Source: Neofusicoccum parvum
Lineage: Eukaryota > Ascomycota > Dothideomycetes > Botryosphaeriales > Botryosphaeriaceae
Reading direction: 5' to 3'
Assembly (NCBI GenBank): GCA_020912385.1
Contig: CP087209.1
Coordinates: 2,170,001 to 2,234,000, forward strand
DNA: 64,000 nt
Shown: piece by piece, positions 24,394 through 34,527 of the stretch
How the letters are laid out: the number at the start of each line of letters is the position of its first letter
Position numbering within the stretch: the first letter of the stretch is position 1
Position numbers and translations under genes: made by a program
The notes under the pieces: model-generated
Database searches by the model: none
What the model was told of the DNA's origin: nothing
Seen by the model: the letters and a program-made list of their open reading frames with translations, nothing else

Positions 24394-24876
24394 TGCGAGA
24401 GGTGATCGATCAAGTTACTGCAGGTGGATAGTCGGGGCGGAGCATGGCGGCGGACGTGGTCCTAAGTAAGCTCCTCTCCAGACAGTACCGTACGTAGTAA
24501 TCTGGGGAAGCGCAGGCCGAGGCAGTCGGCGTCACCGAAACGGGGTAGGCGAGGGTCGCCGGGGAGGTATAGCGCGGGGCGCGGCAAGCCCACGGCTAGT
24601 GCGAGCTGCTCTCGACAGATGGGTGCTTTCGCATGGAGAGTCGAAGCATTTGGTCGGATAGCTTGGTATGTTATCTCGAGGGCCGTTGCATCCAGACGAA
24701 TGCCCCAATCTCCACGGCCAACTCCGATCATCATGTCCGAATGCTGGGTTCTCTTCACGCTAGCCGCCGGCTGGCGGGGCAGAGGCTGACTCGCTCTTTC
24801 ATTTCCCCAAACTCGAAAGCTTTCTCCAAACGTTCCGTCCCTCTCCACCCAAAACATTGACCCCGCAGCGCCAGTC
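24394..24876. other. Shared promoter region of SDR and OTU protease
   Basis: A 483-base divergent intergenic region serving both flanking genes. I see no clear TATA box or repeat in it. Confidence 0.5.
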
Positions 24877-25860
24877 ATGGAGGAACTACATGCCAGGCAT
24901 CGCAAGGAGCAGCGGGACCTCCAGTCTCGCATCACTCAAAAGAAGAAGGGCGCCAGCAAAAAGACCCGCAAGGGCGTCAACGACGAATGCGCAAATCTTG
25001 AGCGCGAACTGAAGGAGCGACAAGAGCGCGAAATCGCGGAGCTCACCGGAAGCAATGGCGACAACACCGGGGCTGAGGCCGAGACAGATGCAGCGGATGC
25101 TGAGGATGCAGCAGAGGAGACGGACGACCTCGCAGGCGCCACCGAGAAGCTTTCGATATCTTCGGGCCAGCCCGCCGCACCCGCAACGAACGGCACCGAG
25201 TCGCCGGACGCTCAATCGCAAGGCCCCAAGCGGAAGGGCAACCGCCAAAAGGCCCGCCTCGCCCGCCGCGCTGCGGAACAGGACGCGCTGGTCGCTGAAG
25301 CCGCCGCAGAAGCCCAGTCGATGCCCGACCTCCGCAAGGCCGAACGCACCGCTCTGTTGGAACAGTTTCAGAAACGTGGACTCAAGGAGCAAGTTATTCG
25401 TGCTGATGGACACTGTCTATACAGCGCTATTGCCGACCAGATGGCCAGCCAGGAACTCGACCTAAAGCCGCGGATAGCACCCAAAATCATCGGACAAGAA
25501 GAAGATGGCGAGGCGGATAGCAAGCAGGAAAGCTACAGCATAGTGCGGAAAGCAGCGGCTGATTGGATCGCTTCGCATGCGGACGACTTTGCACCCTTTC
25601 TGGAGGAGCCGCTGGATTCATATGTTGTCAAGGTGCGGGATACGGGCGAGTGGGGCGGGCACATGGAGCTGCTGGCGCTTGCGAGAACGTATGGCGTCAA
25701 CATCAAAGTGCTACACTCAGATGGGCGGGTGGACGCTATCGAGCATTGCCCAGAGGGCGAGACCCCTGCTGTCGGAGAAGAGAAGGAATTGTGGTTGGCA
25801 TACTACAAGCACGGATTTGGTCTGGGAGAGCACTACAACTCCTTGAGAAAGGGCTCTTGA
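24877..25860 (+). CDS. OTU2: OTU-domain cysteine protease (OTUD6/Otu2 type deubiquitinase)
   Basis: A single exon encodes 327 residues. A charged N-terminal coiled coil (1-55, rich in Lys, Arg, Glu) and an acidic linker lead to a basic KRKGNRQKARLARR stretch (118-131) and the OTU domain (about 170-327). The catalytic triad is visible: Asp177 and Cys180 in ADGHCLYSA, and His319 in GLGEHYNSL. The WGGHMELLALA motif is also typical. The DGHC form, the coiled-coil N-terminus and the overall length match OTUD6B and yeast Otu2, which remove ubiquitin and associate with 40S ribosomal subunits. The start is the first ATG after in-frame stops. It is convergent with the methyltransferase gene, 114 bases apart. 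Confidence 0.94.
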   Translation: MEELHARHRKEQRDLQSRITQKKKGASKKTRKGVNDECANLERELKERQEREIAELTGSNGDNTGAEAETDAADAEDAAEETDDLAGATEKLSISSGQPAAPATNGTESPDAQSQGPKRKGNRQKARLARRAAEQDALVAEAAAEAQSMPDLRKAERTALLEQFQKRGLKEQVIRADGHCLYSAIADQMASQELDLKPRIAPKIIGQEEDGEADSKQESYSIVRKAAADWIASHADDFAPFLEEPLDSYVVKVRDTGEWGGHMELLALARTYGVNIKVLHSDGRVDAIEHCPEGETPAVGEEKELWLAYYKHGFGLGEHYNSLRKGS

Positions 25861-25974
25861 TTCTCTACATTGTTCACACTACCGTACAGGACAGGGGTCT
25901 TTAACGAACCAGAGAGGAGCCCTGCCCACTCGTAGACCATTCGGACATTGAAGCGTGCTGACGAGCAGCATCTC

Positions 25975-27024
25975 TTATGCGTCCGGGTGCCGCCAGATGC
26001 TGACCCAGTCTGTGCCTTTCCCGATTTCATGGGTTTGGTTCGGCTGGTAGTGGGTGACGCGGATCAAGCCATCCTTATTCCTGGGGACCTCCTTCGTCTC
26101 CTCATCTCGCTCTTCGATTATGTGGCCGTCCTCGCCATACTTCAGCTCTTCTCCTGGACGACTTAGGTGCTGCTCATACACCTTTGGCGGTAGACCGAAC
26201 GGAGGGCCGCCTGTAGACGGAGGTTTGTACGTGGGAAACTCAATGCAGATGAGAGCTGTGTGGTCCTCGTGGGACAGAAGCCGCGACATCCGCAGCGACC
26301 AAGCGGGACGAAGGTCAGGTGGCAGAGCAGAAAGGAACTAGAGAGAAATGGTCAGCAACATCCGAAGAAGAAAAGAAAGAAAATAGATATACGGCGGCAA
26401 GCATACCGTATAATCATATATCAAGTCAAATTGCGTCCCTCCAACCTCTTTCAGCCAGTCGTCTTTGAAGAAGTCGCCGACTACGAAGTTGGCCGACCCG
26501 CGGCCGACCTCCTTATCAATTGTCTCGTACTTCTTCCAATTGCTCTCCTTGACACCCTCGACCCACTTCTTCGCTGCCTCGACGGCATTGGGGCTCACCT
26601 CCAAGCCCCAAGCATCATAGCCCGCAGCCGCGAGAGCCACCACATCGTAGCCCTTTCCGCAGCCGGGCACCAGCGCCTTCCTCCTCCGGCCGGACGCCTT
26701 GTCGACTGGGGCCGGCACCATGGGGCGGATGTCCTTGGCAACGTCGCGGTGCGGGTTGGGGAAGACGTGGGTGGCCAGCAGCTCGTGCAGGGCCGGGTTG
26801 GGGAAGCCCCGGTCCCACGGCAGGAAGTCGCCCTCCTTCCACAAGTCGTCCCAGCGCGCGCCCTGCTCGCCCGACGCGGTGCCGCTGAAGTGCGCGAGCA
26901 GCTTCTCGCGCGCGTCGGTGGTGCGCTCTTTGTAGGTGTCCTTGGCGCCCTCGTCCGCCCGGGTGGGAGGGTTGTGGGCGCCGTCGTCGGGGATTTGCTT
27001 GCCGTGATGATGGTGGTGATGCAT
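25975..27024 (-). CDS. Thiol/thiopurine S-methyltransferase-like protein
   Basis: Two exons (27024-26407, 26337-25975) give 326 residues. The SAM-binding motif I is LVPGCGKGYD (118-127) followed by GYDAWGLEVSP; RWDDLWKEGDFLPWDRGFPN near residue 57 and the later FDLIYDYTFLSALPP are family markers of the TPMT fold. Fungal members methylate small thiols; some act in gliotoxin-type metabolism or sulfide/thiol detoxification, while others have unknown substrates. No secondary-metabolite genes adjoin it, so a general detoxification role is more likely. The protein begins MHHHHHHG, a natural six-histidine run encoded by mixed CAT/CAC codons. It is divergent from the second DHA1 transporter. Confidence 0.92.
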
Positions 27025-28192
27025 GGTGAATGGGCGAAGCGCGGAAATGGCGGAAGAGGGTTGGGACGGTAAGGATGGTCGCAGAACGTGGAACTGTTTG
27101 CGTGAATTGGAGCCGGCGGTGGTGCGACGTCGTCGAGGTTAAGTGCGGTGAAACAGAACGCTTGCGGACCTGGCGGGTGGTGAGCTGACAGCAAGATTAA
27201 GTTAGAGTTGCCGTATGACGACGGCAGTAACAACGCCAATGACGCTCGCCGGCCCACCAAGGTTCTGAGGGGTAGTGCAGCCCACGGCTAGCCCGAAGAA
27301 ACCACGCCTCCTCGACGCGACAGCCCGACACGCAAGGCACCGGGAGGTGGAGCAATCGCCCGCGTGCAAAGCAGCGCAGATTCTGCACCCAGGCCGTCTG
27401 CACGAATGCTTCGACTCCACACGCCGGGGTGAAGCGCACGTCAAGAGCACGGCGGCCCCACCAAGGTGCTCGGCTTCCAGGACCAGCCCTGTGGCGAATC
27501 AGGGCGCTGCTGTCAAAAGTCGGTAGGTTAGCGATTCCCGATGCTTGGCCATGCTTGATTCCGCGCCGCAACGGGGCCTGGGCCCGTGACCAGCCACGCC
27601 CGCCCTCGCTGCTCGGCCTTCGCGCTCTTTTGGGCGGGTAATCGGCATTTCGTCGTCCTCTCCCGCCCCAAACTCACCGGCCCTGCGCCAGAGCCCAGCG
27701 GGGTGGATCCCGCTTTATCATCATGGCCACCCTGCCGCGCAACATAAACCGCCTGCTGCGCCCAGCGGCAGGAAAAGCCCTCGTTGGTCTTTCCCGAGTC
27801 CTCCGTTTTCCATCCCGTCCTACGTTTTGTGTGCGTCGGGAGGAATCAGGCGTGGTGGAGCAGCAAAAAAAAAAAAAAAACCAGAGCGCTCGGAACGCTC
27901 TTCCATCTCGGAACACCACCCCGCCTGGCGAATGGCTGCAAATATTGTGAAGCGGAGCAGAGCCCTTGTATTATTGTTACGAGCTGCACAGTAGCGTACT
28001 CTTCTCTCGTTCTCCTCTACAGCTCTCTCTTGACCTCTGCCGCCGTCGACACTCGGAAGCGTGCGCCTTTTCCCGACCGTCTCTTATCATCGTATTGGCT
28101 GCTTCGGCTACTCCTCATCCCCATTAGGCAAGACCGAGGTACCACGTCTGCAGACACGCCACCCACGACACCAAGTGTGCAAAGGGATAGCC
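27025..28192. other. Divergent promoter region, methyltransferase and DHA1 transporter
   Basis: About 1.17 kb between two divergent genes. It contains a 16-base poly-A run (27865-27880). I see no supportable gene. Confidence 0.5.
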
Positions 28193-29971
28193 ATGGCCGA
28201 CGAAGAGAAGGATGTTGGCTTCGAAGTGAAGCCCCACGCAGCCGCACTTTCACAGGAGCCCGCAGAAGACAGACCTAAGACCGGCACCAGCAGTGCATCA
28301 TCCGACGACGAGATCCAGGAGGCCCGCCAAGATGCCGGCGCACCCCAACTCCAACACACACTGTCACGCTCGTCCGCCATCTCGCGAACTCCCACCATCA
28401 TTCCGCGCAAGGAGCGACGCGGCCTCCTCGCACACCTCTGCCTTATTCCCGAAGTCTCGAATCCATACGAGTACAGCCGCAAGATCAAATGGACCATCAC
28501 CTTCTTCGTCGCGCTGGCCGGCATGGCGGCGCCCACTGGCTCAGCCATTATCCTGCCCGCGCTCAACGACATCGCCGCCGACCTGAATTCCACCGCAACC
28601 ATCACGAATATGAGCGTCGCTTTTTACATGCTGTCCATGTCCATCTTCCCCCTGTGGTGGAGCTCGTTCTCCGAGACGCTGGGCAGGCGCACCATCTACC
28701 TGAGCTCGTTCATCCTGTTCATTCTTTTTGCTGTTCTCTCTGCTGTCGCTAACAGCATCTCCATGTTGATTGTCATGCGCGTCCTGAGTGGTGGCGCCTC
28801 GGCCAGTGTCCAGGCTGTTGGAGGCGGCACAATTGCTGACGTCTGGGAGGTCAAAGAGCGCGGACGTGCTATGGGCATTTTCTACCTAGGTCCGTTGTGC
28901 GGCCCGCTGATTGCTCCAATTGTCGGTGGTGCGCTTGCGGAAGGACTAGGGTGGAGGAGCACGCAATGGTTCTTGGTGATCTACGGCGCAGTGGTTTGGG
29001 CCAGCATGTGCTTCATGCTGCCCGAGACACTGCGTCGGAAGACGAACGTAGTGGCAGCTGCCGAGCAGGAGGTCACCGCAAACACAGCCGAGGACCCTCT
29101 CGCCGGCGCAGAGACGGCAGAAGAAATCGAGGCCGCAGCTGGCGGTCTCGAGAAGCCTACCACCAACACGGCTCGGCCGCACCCGTCACTGCAACGCGTC
29201 TCGACGCGGCAAAGCGTGCAGCTCAAGACAAAGAAGTGGATACTCATCCTGCGTCGCTGCTTCATCGACCCGTTGCGCATCATCCTATACCTCCGCTTCC
29301 CGGCCATCTTCTTCGTCGTCTCGTACGCCACCATCGCCTTCGCCTGCCTGTACATCCTCAACATCAGCATCCAAACCACCTTCTCGCACCAGCCCTACGC
29401 CTTCTCGACCGTCATCGTCGGCCTCCTCTACATCCCCAACTCGCTGGGCTACATGGTGACGTCCATCTTCGGCGGCCGCTGGATCGACAGCATCATGCGC
29501 CGCGAGGCCATCCGCAAGAACCGCGTCGACCCCGTCTCCGGCAAGCTGCAGTTCCGCCCGGAGGACCGCATGCGCGAGAACGCCTGGCTGGGCGCGGGCC
29601 TTTTTCCTGGCGCCCTGCTGTGGTACGGCTGGACGGCCGAGAAGGGCGTGTTCTGGCTCTGCCCGATGATTGCGAACTTCTTCTTCGGCATCGGCAGCAT
29701 GCTGATCTTCGCCATGGCCACGACCATGCTGACCGAGTTCATGCCCAAGAAGGCGAGCAACGGGATCGCGTTGAATAACTTCGTGCGGAATATCTTCAGT
29801 TGCGTGGGCAGTGTGGTCGCGGAGCCGCTGATCTCGGCGATTGGGAATGGGTGGTTGTTTACCGGGTTGGCGGTTATTGCGACGGTGTGGGGGTCGACTT
29901 GTATTTGGGCGATGATGAAGTACGGCGAGACGTGGCGCAAGGGCATGGATGGGCATAAGATGTTTGCTTGA
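28193..29971 (+). CDS. MFS transporter, DHA1 type (Qdr3/Dtr1-like)
   Basis: A single exon encodes 592 residues from the ATG at 28193; an in-frame ATG at 28061 would add a non-conserved stretch. A hydrophilic N-tail of about 100 residues precedes twelve predicted membrane segments. The SETLGRRTIYL loop signature, GGGTIADVWEVKERGRAMG, and IFYLGPLCGPLIAPIVGGAL (antiporter motif C) are typical of fungal DHA1 exporters close to Qdr3 and Dtr1. A cytoplasmic loop of about 90 residues, with an Ala/Glu-rich part, divides the two halves. Such proteins export drugs, polyamines, weak acids or dityrosine at the plasma or spore membrane. The substrate is not known. No intron, in contrast to the first transporter in the window. 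Confidence 0.92.
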   Translation: MADEEKDVGFEVKPHAAALSQEPAEDRPKTGTSSASSDDEIQEARQDAGAPQLQHTLSRSSAISRTPTIIPRKERRGLLAHLCLIPEVSNPYEYSRKIKWTITFFVALAGMAAPTGSAIILPALNDIAADLNSTATITNMSVAFYMLSMSIFPLWWSSFSETLGRRTIYLSSFILFILFAVLSAVANSISMLIVMRVLSGGASASVQAVGGGTIADVWEVKERGRAMGIFYLGPLCGPLIAPIVGGALAEGLGWRSTQWFLVIYGAVVWASMCFMLPETLRRKTNVVAAAEQEVTANTAEDPLAGAETAEEIEAAAGGLEKPTTNTARPHPSLQRVSTRQSVQLKTKKWILILRRCFIDPLRIILYLRFPAIFFVVSYATIAFACLYILNISIQTTFSHQPYAFSTVIVGLLYIPNSLGYMVTSIFGGRWIDSIMRREAIRKNRVDPVSGKLQFRPEDRMRENAWLGAGLFPGALLWYGWTAEKGVFWLCPMIANFFFGIGSMLIFAMATTMLTEFMPKKASNGIALNNFVRNIFSCVGSVVAEPLISAIGNGWLFTGLAVIATVWGSTCIWAMMKYGETWRKGMDGHKMFA

Positions 29972-31093
29972 TCAGAGGGCCAAGAGATAGAGATTGGACT
30001 TTCTTACGTTGGCTAAAAGCATATGAGCAACGAGAAGGAGAAAAAAATGAACCAAGTAGTTTGTAATCCTTACGAGGATGAAGAAGACAGACCGCTGCTG
30101 TGGGAGGCATCAGTAAGTAAAAATTGCAATACAACAAGACAAATGAATATCCGTCCGTAACCAGGATGTGGTGAGTAGATGAGAACCTCCTTCCCTTCAA
30201 GCTGTTTTGACCGCCTGATTTCAGGCCACTTCTCAGTTGGATTAAGAAACTCGCATCGCAGACGAGCTTGTAGCCGTCCTCATGCGTTCGAAGCAACCAA
30301 GGAGTCTCGAGGACGCGTATCAAGCACACGACATCCCCTCTGACCAGTCAGGGACCGAGGAGTGTAAGTCAAATGCAGTTTTCTAGCCCTCTATCTGCGT
30401 TTCAAGGTCGTTGAAAGATAACCGAAATAAGATAAATTGCAAAATCCGTAAAAACTTGAGAGGCAGATCTAGAGTAGTCAGGCCAGAACGGGACTCCCCT
30501 CACATCTTTGGCCAAGCCAATTTTTGGTCGGAATGAAGACGATAATTGCATCCCGTTAGAGAGAGTGAGCTGTCACAGTGTGCGTGCGGCAGACAAGGCT
30601 CTGTCAGCCTTCTCTTGCGACATATATGGGACCAATCAGGTCTTTGGCTGTGATCTCGCTTGAGGACCAAGAGGCCATGATGTAACCGTGGGGGCCAGTA
30701 TCTGAAATTATCGAGAACTTTTGCTGCAGATCAAAACGCGGGTACACGTAAGGTAGGTGCATTCCAGTGTGTTCCGCGGCTATGTGGGACCTGCGTCCGT
30801 TGTGTTGCATTGAATATGAAGCTTGCTCGGAGCACACGGCCGGTTCTCGCTAGCCTCCCGCGGGGTCCTGGCCTGGAGTCTAGCCGTCCCGTAGCCTACA
30901 CCCTGGAGTCTGGCTGATCGGATTCTGGTGAAGCGGGACTTGTGTGGGCGGGCGAAAAGCTGCCCCTGTCCACACCTACCCCGCATCTCCGCAATTCTCG
31001 GCAGCACTTGCCTCAACTACCGCTCTACCTTAGCCTTTCTCGCTCAACACCGCCTTCAAATCACCAATCCATCTCCGTAGAGAAACCGACATC
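29972..31093. other. Intergenic between DHA1 transporter and bHLH gene
   Basis: AT-richer DNA after the transporter stop, then the bHLH promoter. A minus-strand open frame at 30604-30837 (77 codons) has no recognisable domain. Nothing else is supportable. Confidence 0.5.
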
Positions 31094-32141
31094 ATGGACG
31101 CAAACGTAGCACTCCCACGCTCTTCCACGCGCTCCTCCACGAGGCTCTTTACCCCCAACAAGAACAAGAAAAAGCGCATCCGCGTCTTCACACCCGACGA
31201 CAGAGCTACCCATCGTGTGATCGAGAAGCAGCGCCGCGAGGCTCTGAATGAACGCTTCATTGTACGCATAATCTCGCTGCTGCCTTGAAATAGACTGCTT
31301 GTCACATTCCGCCCAAATCCACCACCCGCCTGGTCCGCAGCTTCCGAAAGTCTGACAGCCTTCACAGGAACTCGCTCGTCTCCTTCCTGGACTTGCCTCA
31401 CACCATCGTCTTTCCAAATCCATCATAGTCCACGAAAGCATAGCGCATCACAAGAAGCAACGAGCTGCGCAACTCACTGCCGCCCGTGAAATCCGATGTC
31501 TCCTTGGTGAACGCGAGGAGCTCCTTGCCGAAGTCAACGACTGGAGGACGCGTTTTAGTCACGTCGGGACAGAATTGCGTCAAGGCAGACAATTGGATGA
31601 GGATGCTTTGGACCTCCTGAATGTCGAGAGCGAAGAGTTTGGAAAGTTCCCCCATGGATTTGGAGATAACCGGCCAAGCGATGAGGAGGCCGATGCCTAC
31701 CAAGATGTAGGAGAGAATGTTGGCGAGCCCAGCTTGGCCGAAATCACTGAGGTGCAGCCTGGTAGCAGTGGACAAGCCCAGTCTCTCTCTGCGAGGTTCG
31801 ACGCCGTCACGCTACCGCCTGATGACGCCAACGTTCCGTCCAGAATCGAAGACCCGTTTCCTGGACCAGCCTTCCCTCTTCCTCATAGTTCTGGACAGCG
31901 CTCGAGCATTCAACCCCCTCATCAGATGGATGCCGGGGTGCCTGGGTGCTTGCTGTCCTCTTTTGTCTCAGAAGAGCAGCCGGCCTTACATCAAGCCGCC
32001 GTACCTCTCGGCACTGATGATCTTTGGGAGCTTCTGGGGCCCAATCCCCAGCTCGACGTGAATCCCGACCTAGCTGAGCCTCGCGCAACACATGGTGAAA
32101 CCTTGAATTCCACTGGAGTTACAGGGCAATTCTACCTTTGA
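31094..32141 (+). CDS. bHLH transcription factor
   Basis: Two exons (31094-31261, 31368-32141) give 313 residues. The basic region starts after a Lys/Arg-rich stretch (KNKKKRIR) and contains His40, Glu44 and Arg48 in HRVIEKQRR, the H-E-R pattern that specifies binding to the E-box CACGTG. Helix 1, a loop and helix 2 follow across the intron (to about residue 86), then a leucine-containing coiled coil (to about 115). The rest is low-complexity and acidic, probably an activation region. It lies at the edge of a group of carbohydrate genes and is convergent with the transaldolase (111 bases apart). It could be a pathway regulator; this is inference from position. I see no CACGTG in the transaldolase/transporter promoter. 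Confidence 0.85.
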
Positions 32142-32252
32142 GGCAAGACTACTCTACTCTACGATTGAAATTGGACCACCAGGTTTCCTTGGCGTAAAAG
32201 GCAGAATAAAACAAGCCGAAAAAAAGGAGAAAAACCACCTGCAAAATCCCTT

Positions 32253-33595
32253 CTAAACCAGCTTCATAGCCTCCTCGATGGCAGCCTTACTTCTCATCTC
32301 CCCTCCCTTGAACAGTTCCAACGCTTCAAACAGACGCTTCTTGGTCTCCGGGTCAGCCTCGATGGCCTTCTGCAATTCAGCACCATTGTTGGCGAGGTAG
32401 TCGATATCGGTGCTTGCCAGCTTCCCGTCCCAACCAGCCGGCGCGAGTGGGTCGATCTTGGAGAGCTTCGCCAATCGCGTCGGCGTAGGCGGAGCATTCG
32501 CGTACGGATACCCAGTTGACTTCGGAATTCCTTCTCCAGGCTGCTTGCTCTGGTCGTATGGAAGCGCGGCAAGCTTCGTGAGAACCTCGGGAGAGATCGT
32601 TGCATGATGGCACCCCATCTCACCAGCTGCCATGGCCTCTTGCGGGGAGATGAAACTGGATGTGGGTCAGTCACACTTCCTGTCGGACAAAGAGAGCGAG
32701 TGGCATACCTTGCAGCTTTTACCAGTGGCTGCTCCTTTCCGGTCTCCTTATAGAGCCTCTTGTAGGTCTCAAGCATTTGGATCATCCGTGCTGACATTGT
32801 GTGGTCCAGTGCTGGATCCGCAACATTGGGCCACAGAGCAGGATCGGCGTGGGCCTTGACCTCTGTCACGAGTACAAGAATACGTCAGTCTCAACGAAAT
32901 TAGAGCGAAGCCGGGACTCTTCCACGCACCGTTGTAGTAGGGACTGATGTACAGGCAACCGGCTTGGCTTGCTGCAATTGCCTGTGCGAGGCTGAAAAGA
33001 GAGGTTCCGAGTGTACGGATTCCGTCTTGCAGCAAAATGGGTCCCGCGTTCATGGCTGGACCTGTACATGGGATCTTGATGCACAGCCGGTCCTTTCCGA
33101 TTCCAACCTTCTCCAGCTCTCTCGCATATTCTCGGGCATGCTCAACAACCTTGTTTGTGTCATACGCGTACGAGGGGGATGTCTGTAGGAGCACCCGGCC
33201 TTGGAGATTTCCAATGTTCTTTGCACATAGCTGAGCGCTCTGGTATCCATCAATCAGTATCGTCGAAGAGCATTCAGGCCTCGGGATGGAAGGAAAAGAC
33301 TCACAACACGGCTGTGGACTGCTTGCCAGCCTTGGTCCTTGTAATCACGGACGGCCTGCAGGAACATCTCTCGGTTCTCGGGCAGAAGCATGTGCTCGCT
33401 GGTGATGAGCTGGTTGCTGGTCTGGTTGTGTGGTTTGATGGGAAGAGTTCCGGGGAATGCGGGATCCATCGTGTCCACGTCAACATTCACTGTCTACGTG
33501 GTGAGTATCTGGAGAGAACAATGCGGCAGCGGAAAATGAGACGTACACCATTCTTCCAACTTCTCGATCCAGGTGACTTGAGTGACGCTTCCCAT
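32253..33595 (-). CDS. Transaldolase-family protein
   Basis: Five exons (33595-33547, 33489-33305, 33239-32930, 32862-32709, 32655-32253) give 366 residues. The N-terminal VDVDTMDP, the LLQTSPSYAYDTNKVVEHA strand region, and the likely Schiff-base lysine (Lys133 in LCIKIPCTGP) place it in the transaldolase superfamily, which transfers dihydroxyacetone units between sugar phosphates in the non-oxidative pentose phosphate pathway. The usual TTNPSL substrate motif is replaced by QTSNQLI (39-45), and the C-terminal half is longer than in TAL1, so this is a paralogue and not the housekeeping enzyme. It shares a divergent promoter with a sugar transporter and has a good TATA box. A role in sugar or polyol catabolism is likely; the exact substrate is unknown. 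Confidence 0.88.
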
Positions 33596-33677
33596 TGTGG
33601 CTATTGCTGAAGAAGATCGAGTACGAGAGGGTTCGTATGACCGGTATGTGTCTTCAGAGAGCGCAAAGCCGCTCTTT

Positions 33678-33685
33678 TATTTATA
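33678..33685 (-). promoter_or_regulatory. TATA box of the transaldolase gene
   Basis: TATAAATA on the minus strand, about 83-90 bases upstream of the ATG at 33595; consensus sequence and plausible spacing. Confidence 0.65.
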
Positions 33686-33833
33686 CAACACCGGGAATTG
33701 GTGCAGTGGACCCAGCGTCTCTGCTCGTTGATAACACACGATGTGCAGAAGAAAGTGGGGCTTGGTGGATAACTGTGATGCAAGTGAGAGTGATCTGGTC
33801 CTACGAGACGACGCCCCGAAGCTGTCGGTTGCT

Positions 33834-33846
33834 GAGTGAATCACTC
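33834..33846. promoter_or_regulatory. Dyad GAGTGA-A-TCACTC
   Basis: Perfect inverted repeat of two 6-base arms around one base, in the shared promoter. The centre TGAATCA resembles a bZIP (AP-1/Gcn4-like) site with one mismatch. Confidence 0.35.
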
Positions 33847-34116
33847 GAGATAACTATAAACGGCTAGCCCGAACGTGTCAGCACACAGGTCAAAGAGGGG
33901 CAAGTCTGATGGCTGGGATGGCAGCACACAGGGCAGAGAGGGGGGATCCGCACGGGATCACCGGCATCTCATGCGACCTGCGAATGGCAACCCTGCCTGC
34001 AATCCTTGGCTTCCCCAGATTCTGAAAGCCCAACTTCCGATGACCCCGCAAATCACACCCCGGTCTCGTGCGGCGCAGGTCATAGCTCGGATGGGGGATG
34101 CTCATCCCTGCCGTGC

Positions 34117-34126
34117 ACTGTACAGT
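34117..34126. promoter_or_regulatory. Palindrome ACTGTACAGT
   Basis: Perfect 10-base palindrome in the shared promoter, ten bases before the CCTGCACAGGTC repeats. Confidence 0.3.
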
Positions 34127-34135
34127 CTCCTACGC

Positions 34136-34166
34136 CCTGCACAGGTCCTCATGTCCTGCACAGGTC
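34136..34166. repeat. Direct repeat CCTGCACAGGTC x2, 19-bp period
   Basis: Two identical 12-base copies (34136-34147 and 34155-34166). Each contains inverted half-sites CCTG-N2-CAGG, the layout expected for paired sites of a dimeric regulator. Confidence 0.5.
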
Positions 34167-34457
34167 GACGCGTGTGTCATTCGATTTTCATTCGACAATG
34201 TGTTCAATCGATGAATTCGTTACACCAAAACTGCAGCGTTACGTTGCGAGCTGAACGCCGCACCCGTCATCCTTGGCTTCGGGCACGGCCAGCCTCGCCG
34301 CTTGGACCTTGCTGCAAAGGCACCTGGTTCTCAAACGCGGAGGCTTCCTTATTGTGGTACGAGTCATTCCGTCACCATGGCGTTTCTCCGCTCATTCCGA
34401 GGGGTTGCTCCAACCAAGCTCTCACGCTTTCGGGCTGCAACCTTCTGCCGGTCGACA

Positions 34458-34463
34458 TATAAA
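34458..34463 (+). promoter_or_regulatory. TATA box of the sugar transporter gene
   Basis: TATAAA 65-70 bases upstream of the ATG at 34528; it supports that start. Confidence 0.6.
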
Positions 34464-34527
34464 TTGACGACATCAACCCTGCACCAATTCAGCAGCTGCG
34501 GCCTTCCTCTTTCCTACGGTGCTCATC

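Larger units (their letters stand above)
33596..34527. promoter_or_regulatory. Shared divergent promoter, transaldolase and sugar transporter
   Basis: A 932-base region with a TATA box facing each gene, a 13-base dyad (33834-33846), a 10-base palindrome (34117-34126) and a 12-base direct repeat (34136-34147 and 34155-34166). The arrangement suggests co-regulation by one or more dimeric factors; inference from sequence only. Confidence 0.55.

Noticed and set aside
27251..27474. Two similar GGCCC(C)ACCAAGG segments about 200 bases apart
   Set aside because: The similarity is short and imperfect; likely chance in GC-rich DNA.
28897..29778. 293-codon plus-strand open frame
   Set aside because: Alternative frame inside the second DHA1 transporter; His/Arg-rich and not protein-like.
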